Part shown: positions 49,760 through 58,475 of the stretch, piece after piece
Layout: each line of letters starts with the position of its first letter
How positions within the stretch are numbered: position 1 is the stretch's first letter
Assembly: GCA_963710315.1 (NCBI GenBank)
Contig: CAVPZW010000007.1
Coordinates: 248,001 to 312,000, forward strand
Direction: 5' to 3'
DNA from: Palsa-360 sp963710315
Lineage (GTDB): Bacteria; Acidobacteriota; Terriglobia; Acidiferrales; UBA7541
Length of the DNA stretch: 64,000 bases
Program-made: the position numbers and the translations under genes
The notes under the pieces: generated by a model
Database searches by the model: none
Seen by the model: the letters and a program-made list of their open reading frames with translations, nothing else
Told to the model about the DNA's origin: nothing

Positions 49760-50767
49760 ATGGGATTGGCGAGTGACAACTGGAAGGACAAGCGCGTCGT
49801 TGTAACGGGCGGCGCTGGATTTATCGGCAGCGTGCTGGTCTGGGAACTCAACCGGCGCGGATGTACGCAGGTGGCGATTGCGGATTTTCCGGCGGACGGC
49901 GAAAAAAGAGCCAATCTCGCTGGGTTGCGCTATACGGAATTCGTCAACGCCTCGGAATTGCATGCGCGGCTTGCTTCCGGTTCGCTAGGAAAGCTCGACT
50001 GCATATTTCATCTGGGCGCGTGTTCCTCCACCACGGAATCCAATGAAAAATATCTGCGCGAAAATAATTATGAGTATTCGCGCGCACTTGCGGAATGGGC
50101 GCTGGGAGCGGGCGTGCGTTTCGTTTACGCGTCCTCAGCGGCGACTTACGGGGATGGCAGCGCGGGCATGGACGATTCGGACCCCGGCCAGTTGGAACGG
50201 CTGCGGCCGCTGAATCTTTACGGGCAATCCAAACAGTGGATGGATTTGCATGCCTGGCGAGAGGGCTGGCTGGACCGCATCGTGGGGCTAAAATATTTCA
50301 ACGTCTTTGGCCCAAACGAGAACCACAAAGGGGACATGCGCAGTTTGGTTTGCAAAAGTTATGCCGACGCGCTCAAGACCGGAGTAATTCGGCTCTTCAA
50401 GAGCTACAGGCCCGAGTATCGCGATGGTGAGCAGCGGCGCGATTTTCTGTATGTGAAGGATGCTGTGGCCATGACGCTGCACCTGGCCGCGAATCCCGCT
50501 GCGAATGGCATTTTTAATATCGGTTCAGGAGAGGCACGCACATGGAACGATTTGGCGCGCGCCGTCTTCGCCGCGCTTGGGCGCGAACCGCGCATTGAAT
50601 ACATCGACATGCCGGAAACGATACGCGACAAGTATCAGTACTTCACGCAAGCCAGCATACGCAAGCTGCTGGCCACCGGCTACGCTCAGCCGATTACTTC
50701 GCTGGAAGACGCCGTGCGCGATTACGTTGTGAATTATCTGGTGCCCGGCCGCACGATTGGGTCTTAG
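49760..50767 (+). CDS. hldD: ADP-L-glycero-D-manno-heptose 6-epimerase
   Basis: The protein has 335 residues. It epimerises ADP-D-glycero-D-manno-heptose for lipopolysaccharide core synthesis. The NADP Rossmann motif is VVVTGGAGFIGSVLVWELN. The catalytic region reads FVYASSAATYG, and NLYGQSKQWMDLHAW holds the Tyr-x-x-x-Lys. HldD-specific blocks are FHLGACSSTTESN, LKYFNVFGPNENHKGDMRSL and DMPETIRDKYQYFTQA. The stop codon is the first TAG of a family A palindrome. No other heptose gene is adjacent. Its presence supports a lipopolysaccharide-bearing outer membrane. Confidence 0.95.
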   Translation: MGLASDNWKDKRVVVTGGAGFIGSVLVWELNRRGCTQVAIADFPADGEKRANLAGLRYTEFVNASELHARLASGSLGKLDCIFHLGACSSTTESNEKYLRENNYEYSRALAEWALGAGVRFVYASSAATYGDGSAGMDDSDPGQLERLRPLNLYGQSKQWMDLHAWREGWLDRIVGLKYFNVFGPNENHKGDMRSLVCKSYADALKTGVIRLFKSYRPEYRDGEQRRDFLYVKDAVAMTLHLAANPAANGIFNIGSGEARTWNDLARAVFAALGREPRIEYIDMPETIRDKYQYFTQASIRKLLATGYAQPITSLEDAVRDYVVNYLVPGRTIGS

Positions 50768-50838
50768 TAGCGCGGGCTTCAGCCTGCGGGGGTTAGCCCT
50801 TGCAAGGACCAAACCCCGCAGGCTGAAGCCCGCGCTAC
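50767..50838. repeat. Palindromic repeat, family A
   Basis: GTAGCGCGGGCTTCAGCCTG with CGGGGG faces CCCCGCAGGCTGAAGCCCGC followed by GCTAC. It begins inside the hldD stop codon and ends one base before the P450 stop, so it fully occupies the 71 bases between two convergent genes. This is the best case for a bidirectional terminator role. Confidence 0.95.
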
Positions 50839-52176
50839 TCAAACCGGTCTTCGCTTCAGCGTCGCTGGTATTCCATTCCTGGGACGCAGCGTGACGGTGG
50901 GCTGCATGTTGACTTTGGATCCCGGCGCGATTCGGATTTGAAATTTCTGCGCGATGGTGGCGAGGAGAAGCACCGCTTCCATCATCGCGAATCCTGCGCC
51001 GATGCACACTCTTGGCCCTCCGCCAAACGGAAAATAAGCGAATCGCGGCAGGGACGCGGCGCGCGGATCGCCGGCGCTCCAGCGATCCGGGTCGAAGCGC
51101 TCCGGCTCGGGAAAATATCGCGCGTCTCGGTGCATCAGGTATTGCGAGATCAGCATGTTGGTATTCGCGGGTATTTCGTAGTCGCCCAGCCGGAAGGAAG
51201 CAAGCGCTCGCCGCCCAATCACCCATACCGGCGGATAGAGCCGCATCGATTCGCGCAGCACTGCATCGGTGTAAGGCAGCTGCGGCAAATCCGCAGGCGT
51301 GGGAACTCTCCCGCCGAGCACGCGATCCAATTCCTCAACGAGTTTCCGTTCCACTTCCGGGTTTTGTCCAACGAGGAGCCAAGTCCAGGAAAGCACATTT
51401 GCAGTGGTCTCATGCCCGGCCAGAAACAGCGTCATGATTTCGTCGTGCAGCTGGCGGTCGGTCATGCCAACGCCTTCTTCATCCTGCGCCTGCAGGAACG
51501 CGCTGAGCAAATCTCCGGACATTTGCCCGCTGGCGCGGCGCTGCTCGATGATGCCGTAGATTACTTTGTCGAGACGGCCGACGGCGCGCTTCAGAAGCCG
51601 CGAAGTGGGCAAAGGAACCCACGTGGGCAGCAGCAGCGCCATTCCCGCCTGGCGCAGAAATTTTCCCATGAGCACGGCGAGCGCGGCGTCCACGTCTTCC
51701 GCTTCGTGCGAAACGTCCGCGTCGAACAGCGTCTTGGCCACAATGCCCAGCGTGAGGCGCATCATGGCCTCGTGAATGTCCAGCGCCTGACCATCGCTCC
51801 AGGACGCCAGCATGCGCTGCGTGTATCCCACCATGATTTGCGCGTAAGCGGCGATGCGCTCCTGATGAAATGCGGGCTGGATGAGCTTGCGCTGGCGGCG
51901 CCAGAAGTCTCCTTCGCTCAGCAGCAGGCCGTTGCCAAGCACGCGGCGCATGGCGCGGTAGTCCTTCGACTTCACAAAATTGTTGCTCTGCGTGACCAGC
52001 ACGGATTCGATGTATTCAGGCCGGCTCAGATAGCACGCCGGAACGCCCAGGAAACGGAAAAAAACAATGTCTCCGTATTCCCGCGTGCACTTCGTGAGGT
52101 AGGAAATCGTGTCGCCCTTGGGCTCAAACACGCTGCCCAGGAGCGGAAGACCTTTGGGACCAGGAGGAAGGTTCAA
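50839..52176 (-). CDS. Cytochrome P450
   Basis: The protein has 445 residues from a TTG at 52176, one base after the larB stop, with AAAGGGAAG upstream inside larB. P450s are heme monooxygenases. The I-helix oxygen-binding motif is LFLAGHETTANVLSW, the K-helix ExxR is VLRESMRLYP, the PERF region is FPEPERFDPDRW and the heme-cysteine loop is YFPFGGGPRVCIGAGFAM. The N-terminus PPGPKGLPLLGSVFEP has no membrane anchor, so it is soluble. It resembles the CYP102/CYP110-like bacterial group by pattern. Its coupling to the lar genes suggests cotranscription; its substrate is unknown. Confidence 0.93.
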   Translation of the reverse strand: MNLPPGPKGLPLLGSVFEPKGDTISYLTKCTREYGDIVFFRFLGVPACYLSRPEYIESVLVTQSNNFVKSKDYRAMRRVLGNGLLLSEGDFWRRQRKLIQPAFHQERIAAYAQIMVGYTQRMLASWSDGQALDIHEAMMRLTLGIVAKTLFDADVSHEAEDVDAALAVLMGKFLRQAGMALLLPTWVPLPTSRLLKRAVGRLDKVIYGIIEQRRASGQMSGDLLSAFLQAQDEEGVGMTDRQLHDEIMTLFLAGHETTANVLSWTWLLVGQNPEVERKLVEELDRVLGGRVPTPADLPQLPYTDAVLRESMRLYPPVWVIGRRALASFRLGDYEIPANTNMLISQYLMHRDARYFPEPERFDPDRWSAGDPRAASLPRFAYFPFGGGPRVCIGAGFAMMEAVLLLATIAQKFQIRIAPGSKVNMQPTVTLRPRNGIPATLKRRPV

Positions 52177-52177
52177 C

Positions 52178-52954
52178 TTAGGCTGACTTCCCTTTCAGGC
52201 TTGACGCTCCCAGGCGATTGATCATGGAAGCGAAATAGGCGGCGCCGAATCCGTTGTCGATGTTGACCACAGCCACGTTGGGCGCGCAGGAGTTCATCAT
52301 CGCCAGCAACGCCGTGACTCCCTGAAAGGAAGCCCCGTAGCCGACGCTGGTGGGAACGGCGATCACCGGCGCAGCGACCAGGCCGGCCACGACACTTGGT
52401 AGCGCCCCATCCATACCCGCGCAGACAATGAAAACACGCGCGCTGGACAGCAATGCGCTGTGGGCAAATAGCCGATGCAAGCCGGCAACGCCAACGTCGC
52501 ACACCATCTCCGCGCGGTTTCCCATGGCGCGCGCGGTAATCGCGGCCTCTTCCGCCACGGGCAAATCGCTGGTGCCCGCGCATAGTACAGCAATCACGCC
52601 CTGCCCGCGCTCGGTGGCGTCCTGCACAAGGGTAATGGTGCGAGCACGCTGACTATATTCAGCGGCAGGCGCGGCCAGCAGCACGGCATGCGCATGCTCG
52701 GGCTCGGCGCGCGTGGCAAGCACGTTTCCGCCCTTCCCCGCCATCCTGGAAAAAATCTCGGCAGTCTCCGCCGGAGTCTTCCCGGCGGCGTAAATCACTT
52801 CGGGCATTCCCAAACGCAGCGAACGATGGTGATCGATTTTTGCAAAACCCAAATCTTCGAACGGAAGATTGCGCAGACGCTCAAGGCCCTCGGCGGTGGA
52901 GACGCGCTGCTCGCGAATATCTTCCAGCAATGTCTTAATGGCGGATGGGTCCAT
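52178..52954 (-). CDS. larB: Nickel pincer cofactor biosynthesis protein LarB
   Basis: The protein has 258 residues. LarB carboxylates and hydrolyses nicotinic acid adenine dinucleotide to make the pincer precursor. The C-terminal PurE-like domain has AVLCAGTSDLPVAEEAAITA, CDVGVAGLHRLF, VFIVCAGMDGALPSVVAGLV and PTSVGYGASFQGVTALLAMM. The N-terminal domain has the DLGFAKIDHHRSLRLGMPEV block, typical of LarB. It is six bases downstream of larC and one base upstream of the P450 start. Length and motif order match the family. Confidence 0.96.
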   Translation of the reverse strand: MDPSAIKTLLEDIREQRVSTAEGLERLRNLPFEDLGFAKIDHHRSLRLGMPEVIYAAGKTPAETAEIFSRMAGKGGNVLATRAEPEHAHAVLLAAPAAEYSQRARTITLVQDATERGQGVIAVLCAGTSDLPVAEEAAITARAMGNRAEMVCDVGVAGLHRLFAHSALLSSARVFIVCAGMDGALPSVVAGLVAAPVIAVPTSVGYGASFQGVTALLAMMNSCAPNVAVVNIDNGFGAAYFASMINRLGASSLKGKSA

Positions 52955-52960
52955 GTGTTC

Positions 52961-54289
52961 CTAGTCCGCGGCGGCTGCTTGCACTTCGCGGTACAGGCGG
53001 ATTACTTCCTGCATGACAATCTTCAGCGGAATATCGCGCTGCTCGGCGATGCGGCGGCAATCATCGTACTCAGGGGCAACATTGGTCAAATCGCCATTCA
53101 AGTAAGCGAGCTTCACGCGAACTTCGCCCCAACTGGTGTTTACGGTCGCGAACTTGCGCTGCAGGCTTTGCCGCCGATCTTCGCGCACGCGAACGCCCAG
53201 GGTTGTGGTCTCGCGCAGCAGCAGATTGCACAGCGCCTGTGCCATTGGCCGCTCGCACAATACGGTCAGCAGATGGCCCGGCCGGTTCTTTTTCATTAAC
53301 ACCGGCGTCACCATCACATCGAGCGCGCCGGCGGAGAGCGCCTGCTCCATGACATAACCAATCAGCTGCGGCGTCAGGTCGTCCACTGCCGTCTCAATCA
53401 CTGTTACAACTTCGGATGCTGCAGACAGGTCCCTGTCCTTGTGGGCGGCTTCGCCGATGGTGATGCGCAGCACGTTGGCCCTTCTGGGCAAATCGCGTGT
53501 TCCCGCGCCGTAGCCCGTGCGTTCAATGGTCATCGCGGGCATGTCCACAAATTCCGCGCCCAACGCCCGAAGAATGGCCGCGCCGGTAGGCGTGACCAAC
53601 TCGGCCTGGACCCCGTCACTATAAACGCGAGCGCCCTTGAGCAACTCCGCCGCTGCCGGAGCAGGCACGGGAAAGATGCCGTGCGCGCATTTCACCGTCC
53701 CTCCGCCAACATTGAGCGGCGAACACACCCAGCGCTGCACGCCAAGCGACACGCACCCTACAGCGGCGCATACGATGTCCACAATCGCGTCGATTGCGCC
53801 CACTTCATGGAAGTGAATCTTCTCAACGGGTATGTTGTGGATTTTAGATTCCGCTTCGCCGAGCAACTGGAATGCACGCAGCGCCAGCGCGCGCGAAGCG
53901 GAATCGATTCGCGCGGAAGCGATCAGAGCATGAATCTCCTTCAGCGACCGCCCGTGCGCATGAGAGTGCCCATGCTGCTCGGCGTTTTTCTTTGCGTGCA
54001 CATCGGAGTGGGAATGCTCGTGAGAATGACCGCCGTGAGAGTCATGCGTGTGACCATGCGCGTCGTGGGCAAGATGCGCGTCGTCGCGCTCGCCTTCGGC
54101 GGTCAGGACATGGACTTTACTGGAGCTGATTCCACTTCGGTTGACCGTTTCGATTTCCAGGCGCGCATCCACACCCAACGCGCTTATGGTTTGGCGAAAC
54201 AGATCGGGATCGACGCCGGCATGCACCAGCGCGCCCAGCATCATGTCTCCGCTGATGCCGGAAAAACAGTCGAGATAAGCAATGCGCAT
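52961..54289 (-). CDS. larC: Nickel pincer cofactor nickel insertase LarC
   Basis: The protein has 442 residues from ATG at 54289, with GGAAGGGAATT upstream. LarC is the CTP-dependent nickel insertase. The N-terminus is IAYLDCFSGISGDMMLGALV. A strongly histidine-rich stretch (about residues 71-115, with HDAHGHTHDSHGGHSHEHSH) is the expected nickel-binding region. KIHFHEVGAIDAIVDIVCAA, LVTPTGAAILRALGAEF and TAVDDLTPQLIGYVMEQAL follow. The gene is a single open frame, unlike the larC1/larC2 programmed frameshift of lactobacilli. It is between larE and larB. Confidence 0.96.
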   Translation of the reverse strand: MRIAYLDCFSGISGDMMLGALVHAGVDPDLFRQTISALGVDARLEIETVNRSGISSSKVHVLTAEGERDDAHLAHDAHGHTHDSHGGHSHEHSHSDVHAKKNAEQHGHSHAHGRSLKEIHALIASARIDSASRALALRAFQLLGEAESKIHNIPVEKIHFHEVGAIDAIVDIVCAAVGCVSLGVQRWVCSPLNVGGGTVKCAHGIFPVPAPAAAELLKGARVYSDGVQAELVTPTGAAILRALGAEFVDMPAMTIERTGYGAGTRDLPRRANVLRITIGEAAHKDRDLSAASEVVTVIETAVDDLTPQLIGYVMEQALSAGALDVMVTPVLMKKNRPGHLLTVLCERPMAQALCNLLLRETTTLGVRVREDRRQSLQRKFATVNTSWGEVRVKLAYLNGDLTNVAPEYDDCRRIAEQRDIPLKIVMQEVIRLYREVQAAAAD

Positions 54290-54307
54290 AATTCCCTTCC
54301 GCCGGCT

Positions 54308-55147
54308 TCAGCCGCGCCCGCCGGCCAAATCTTCCACCGATAACAAAGCATTCATCGATCCGGAGCGGTAACCTTCCAAATCCAGGGCCACGAATCGGAA
54401 ACCGGCCCGCTTGACTGCCTGCGCAATTCTTTCGGCCATTCCCGCGTCCAGCGCGGTGGACATTTCCTCGCGAGCAATTTCAATCCGCGCAATTTCTCCG
54501 TGGTGGCGCACACGGAACTGGCGGAAGCCAAGATGGCGCAGCGCATCTTCGGCCGTTTCCACCGCCTGCAAAGCCTGCCGAGTCACCGGCCGGCCGTATT
54601 CAATTCTAGATGCCAGGCACGCGGACGCCGGTTTGTCCCAAAGTCTTAAGCCTGCGCGGCGCGCCAATTCGCGAACATCGGCTTTATTGAATCCGGCTTC
54701 GGCCAGAGGTGCAACCACTCGGTGCAGCGTGGCGGCGCGTTGACCTGGGCGAAAGTCCCCGTCGTCATCGGTGTTCTTGCCATAGGCCACGGCGGCATAG
54801 CCCTCCTGGGCGCGAATCTGTTCCATCACGGCGAACAGTTCGTCTTTACAGTGAAAGCAGCGATCGGCACCGTTACGAACGTACTCGGGGCGCTCAAGTT
54901 CCGCGGTCTTAATGACTCGCAGAGGAATTCCCTGCTCCCGCGCGAACTGAAGGCCATCGTCATACTGGCTTCGAGCCAGCGAGGGCGAGTCGGCCATCAC
55001 TGCCAGCATTCTGCTTCCAAGCGTCTTGTGCGCGGCGTGCGCCAAAAATGCGGAATCGATCCCACCGGAATATGCCACCGCCAAATTGCCCAGGCCTTCG
55101 AGCCGAGCCTCCAGTGCAAGACGCTTTGCCTCGATTTGTTCGTCCAT
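54308..55147 (-). CDS. larE: Nickel pincer cofactor sulfur-transfer protein LarE
   Basis: The protein has 279 residues. LarE is an ATP-pyrophosphatase-type enzyme that thiolates the pincer precursor. The PP-loop is LAVAYSGGIDSAFLAHAA. The sulfur-donor cysteine is in DKPASACLASRIEYGRPVTR, as in lactobacillar Cys176. A CxxC is in DRCFHCKDELFAVM. I see only the one cysteine in the donor region, consistent with sacrificial use rather than the 4Fe-4S three-cysteine type. It heads larE-larC-larB-P450 with gaps of 18, 6 and 1 bases. larA is not in the window. Confidence 0.95.
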   Translation of the reverse strand: MDEQIEAKRLALEARLEGLGNLAVAYSGGIDSAFLAHAAHKTLGSRMLAVMADSPSLARSQYDDGLQFAREQGIPLRVIKTAELERPEYVRNGADRCFHCKDELFAVMEQIRAQEGYAAVAYGKNTDDDGDFRPGQRAATLHRVVAPLAEAGFNKADVRELARRAGLRLWDKPASACLASRIEYGRPVTRQALQAVETAEDALRHLGFRQFRVRHHGEIARIEIAREEMSTALDAGMAERIAQAVKRAGFRFVALDLEGYRSGSMNALLSVEDLAGGRG

Positions 55148-55338
55148 GGCTGTTTCCCCGTTGCGGCCCCTCGATGATCCGCCAAACGAAATAAGCGTTG
55201 CCGGTCACATAGGAGGCGAACGTCAACATACAACTGGCCGCTGCGGAACGCAATGCGCCGACGCGGAATTCAATTCATTCCACTGTGGAATGCGCGAACA
55301 GTCAAACCGCTAAATGGGTTTGCCGGACCGCGCGGCGC

Positions 55339-56444
55339 TCACTGCACCCAATCGGCGATGAAGATGTTGGTCTCGTGCGGGGCTTTGCCGTTGCGATTGG
55401 AGGCCCACACCAGGCGCTTGCCGTCGGAGGTGAACATCGGAAAAGCATCAAAGTCCGGGTGATAGGTGATCTGCTGGAGGCCAGTCCCGTCCTCGTTGAT
55501 TACGTAGAGATCGAAACCGCTGGGGTCTTTCTGGTTGGCCAGGTTGGAGGCGAAAATGATGCGCTTGCCTCCGGGGAAAAAGTACGGGGCGAAATTCGCC
55601 GCGCCGTTATGCGTGACCTGGCGCTTGTTTTTGCCGTCGGCATCCATCACCCAGATTTCCAGGTTGCCGGGGCGAATCAGGCCGCGCGAAAGCAAATCCT
55701 TATAATCGGCGATTTGCTCCGGCGTTTTCGGCTGCTCGGAGCGATAGACGATTTTCTTGCCGTCGTAGGAAAAGAATGCGCCGCCGTCGTAGCCAAGTTC
55801 GTGCGTGAGCTGGCGGACATCGCTGCCATCGGCGTTCATGGTGAAAATGTCCAGGTCGCCGTTGCGCGTGGAGGTGAAGACAATGTTCTTACCGTCGCGG
55901 CTGATGGTCGATTCCGCGTTGTAGCTGCCGGGAGAATCGCTCAGGGCGCGCAGATCGCTGCCGTCGGGCTTCGCGGTATAGATTTGGTAGGTGCCGTAAA
56001 TCGGCCAGACGTAGCCGTGAGAATAATCGGGGCGCGGCGGGCATGCGGCGCTGGCTTCGTGCGTCGAGGAAAATAGGATGCGGCCGCCGCTTCGGAAAGA
56101 AATAGCCGCACGTAGTGCGGCCTTTGCCGGTGCTGACAAGTTTCGGCACGGCGGGCTTTCCGTCCAGCGTATCCACCGGCATGGTGTACATCTGGTCGCA
56201 GGGCACGCCTTCGCCGGAATGCATGAAGATCAGCGATTTATCGTTCGCGGAAAAATAGGCCTCGGCATTGGTGCCGCCGAAAGTGAGCTGGCGAATATTG
56301 CCCAGATGCTTTTCTCCAGGCACTGTGAGCGGCTGGGAATCAATTTTGCTGAGAACCGAGCGCTTGAGAGTAGACCGCCAAAGACGCGGAAGCAGCGATC
56401 AGCAAAAGAAAAAACACGGGGCGCGCGATTTGCGATTTCGGCAT
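55339..56444 (-). pseudogene. Secreted TolB-like WD40/PD40 propeller protein with two frameshifts
   Basis: The start is ATG at 56444, seven bases after the M28 peptidase stop. A signal peptide reads RPVFFLLLIAASASLAVYSQ. The frame breaks near 56372 (signal frame to KIDSQPLTVPGEKH) and again near 56095 (GRTTCGYFFP to GGRILFSSTHEAS). Joined, the protein has PD40 repeats: QLTFGGTNAEAYFSANDKSL, GRILFSSTHEAS, PGSYNAESTISRDGKNIVF, AFFSYDGKKIVYRSE and RLVWASNRNG. It probably forms an exported TolB-like propeller. Each break needs one base, so sequencing error is quite possible. It should be cotranscribed with the peptidase. Confidence 0.75.
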
Positions 56445-56451
56445 CGTTCCT

Positions 56452-58323
56452 CTATTTTCTGAGTTCCAGCTTCACGGGCGCGTTGATGGGCTTGCCATCG
56501 CGCAACACTCGCACATCCACGACATCGCCTACCTTGCTGCGGCGCAGGGCATCCGTGAAATCGTACAAATTGTGAATGGGCTTGTCGCCAAATTGCACCA
56601 GGACATCGCCGGCCTTAAAGCCGGCCTTGGCTGCGGGCGATCCCGGACGGACATCGGAAAATTTGACGCCGTTTTCTTCCTGCCCAAAATCGGGAATCGA
56701 GCCAAAATATGGGCCGTAACCACCGCCGCCACCGCTGGCGGCCTGACCGCCGGGCTGATCTTCCTTCACGGTGACGAACGCCACTCGCTCGTTTGCGGAA
56801 TCGATTTTCAAGGCGACGTCATCGATAAAATCCAACAGTTTCGCGGCATCCGGCGCATTGATCTTGTCCCAAGTGTCGGAAGGCTTGTGGTAATCCGAGT
56901 GCAGGCCCGAGAAAAAGAAGAGCACCGGAATTTTCTTTCCGACGAACGAGGTGTGATCGCTGGCCGCGTAGCCGCTGGCCGAATACTCGATGTGGAATGG
57001 AAACTTTGCTTTTTCTCCGTCGAGCAGGTCCTTGAACGTGGCGCCTGTTCCCGTCCCGCCGATAAATACTTTTTCGGCCTTGATTCGGCCAATCATGTCC
57101 ATGTTGATCATGGCCACGGCCTTTTCCAGCGGCAGCGTCGGTTCTTTCACCCATTCGGCCGAGCCGAGCAGGCCCAGCTCTTCGCCCGCGAAGTTTGCAA
57201 ACAAAATGCCGCGCTGAAGCTGCCCTTTGCGGGGAGCAAGCAGGCGCGCGAGTTCCAGCACGCCTGCTGTGCCCGAGGCATTGTCGTCGGCGCCTGGGTG
57301 AATTTTTCCGATCTGAGACGGCGCAAGCGAATCGACGTTCCCGTAGCCCAGGTGATCGTAGTGCGCGCCGATGATGATGTACTCATCGGTCTTGCCGGGA
57401 AGGTAGGCGAGCACGTTGTTCACCGTGGCTTGAGTCTTCTCGATATGGACGCCCAGCGAAATTTGCAGTTTGCCGGAAAAATCAAACGATGACGGTGACG
57501 ATGATGAATCGATCTGAGATTGAATGTCGGCGAGGGATTTTCCGGCCGCGGCAAACCACGCGTTGGCTGCATCGTTCTTCACCTGCACAATCACGATGCC
57601 GGCATTTTCAGGCCCGCTCACACTCCCAAATTTCGTAAGCTGATCCTCTTCCCCATCGCCCAATTTTCCGTTGACCAGGATTGCGGCTTTCGCGCCATGA
57701 TTCCGCGCATTGATGGCCTTGGTAATCAGTTGAGAGTGTTGCGTCAGCCCGGCATTTCCGCTCTTGGCCGCAAACCCGGCAGGCTCGTAGCGCAGGAGGA
57801 CGACGATCTTGTCTTTCACGTCGAGGTGCGCGTAGTCGTCATAGCCGAATTCGGGAGCCGTCGCGCCATAGCCCGCGAACACAATCGGCCCGGCGACCTC
57901 ACCGGAAGCGGAGAAACTGAATGGCACGAATTCCTGATTCAGCTTCAATCCCTGTTTCGATTTGCCGTCCCCGACTTCCAGACGATTGCCTGCGTTCAAT
58001 TTTGCGCCGGTAATCACCGTAAATGGCTGGAAGAAGGATTTTACTCCCGCCGGCTGTAGTCCCAGGGATCGGTAGCGCTGCTCGATCAAATTGGCGGCAA
58101 GCGCGATGCCCTTGGTGCCCGCGCCTCGGCCTTCCATGGCGGGAGAGGCAAGCGCTTTCACGTCGTCCAGGTAGCGCTTGGGGTCGGCGGAATTATTGTC
58201 GGCGAAAATGCGAATAGCGAACAGCGCGAACGCCGCGCCTAAGACGAATGTAAGCCAGCGTGAAGAGTGAGTTACGCGCATCGCCGTTGAGCGGTTCATT
58301 GGAGTGCTCTTGATGAAAGACAT
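56452..58323 (-). CDS. Secreted M28 peptidase with PA and PDZ domains
   Basis: The protein has 623 residues with a signal/anchor segment near residues 22-42 (WLTFVLGAAFALFAIRIFAD). A protease-associated domain covers about 130-260. The M28 zinc aminopeptidase domain has ligands in IIGAHYDHLGYG, HPGADDNASGTAGVLELARL, FAGEELGLLGSAEW, INMDMIGRIK and GLHSDYHKPSDTWDKI. A C-terminal PDZ domain (DVRPGSPAAKAGFKAGDVLV) ends it. It removes N-terminal residues from peptides outside the cytoplasm. The TolB-like gene follows at seven bases. An ATG at 58299 is an alternative start. Confidence 0.93.
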   Translation of the reverse strand: MSFIKSTPMNRSTAMRVTHSSRWLTFVLGAAFALFAIRIFADNNSADPKRYLDDVKALASPAMEGRGAGTKGIALAANLIEQRYRSLGLQPAGVKSFFQPFTVITGAKLNAGNRLEVGDGKSKQGLKLNQEFVPFSFSASGEVAGPIVFAGYGATAPEFGYDDYAHLDVKDKIVVLLRYEPAGFAAKSGNAGLTQHSQLITKAINARNHGAKAAILVNGKLGDGEEDQLTKFGSVSGPENAGIVIVQVKNDAANAWFAAAGKSLADIQSQIDSSSSPSSFDFSGKLQISLGVHIEKTQATVNNVLAYLPGKTDEYIIIGAHYDHLGYGNVDSLAPSQIGKIHPGADDNASGTAGVLELARLLAPRKGQLQRGILFANFAGEELGLLGSAEWVKEPTLPLEKAVAMINMDMIGRIKAEKVFIGGTGTGATFKDLLDGEKAKFPFHIEYSASGYAASDHTSFVGKKIPVLFFFSGLHSDYHKPSDTWDKINAPDAAKLLDFIDDVALKIDSANERVAFVTVKEDQPGGQAASGGGGGYGPYFGSIPDFGQEENGVKFSDVRPGSPAAKAGFKAGDVLVQFGDKPIHNLYDFTDALRRSKVGDVVDVRVLRDGKPINAPVKLELRK

Positions 58324-58379
58324 AGGGTATTCGAAATCGTATGCTGCGGTTGCATGGCTGTCAAATTTTGCGGTTAAGC

Positions 58380-58448
58380 GGCATAGGCTTCAGCCTGTGG
58401 GGTTTGGTCCTTGCAAGAACTAAACCCCACAGGCTGAAGCCTATGCCA
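58380..58448. repeat. Palindromic repeat, family A
   Basis: GCGGCATAGGCTTCAGCCTG with TGGGG faces CCCCACAGGCTGAAGCCTAT followed by GCCA. The loop has TCCTTGCAAGAAC. It lies between two minus-strand genes (receptor and peptidase) and would fall in any joint transcript. Confidence 0.92.
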
Positions 58449-58475
58449 CTGGCTCTGCCTCTGAAATGATCTTGA

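Noticed and set aside
52961..54289. larC programmed frameshift as in lactobacilli
   Set aside because: The gene is one continuous frame with both LarC halves.
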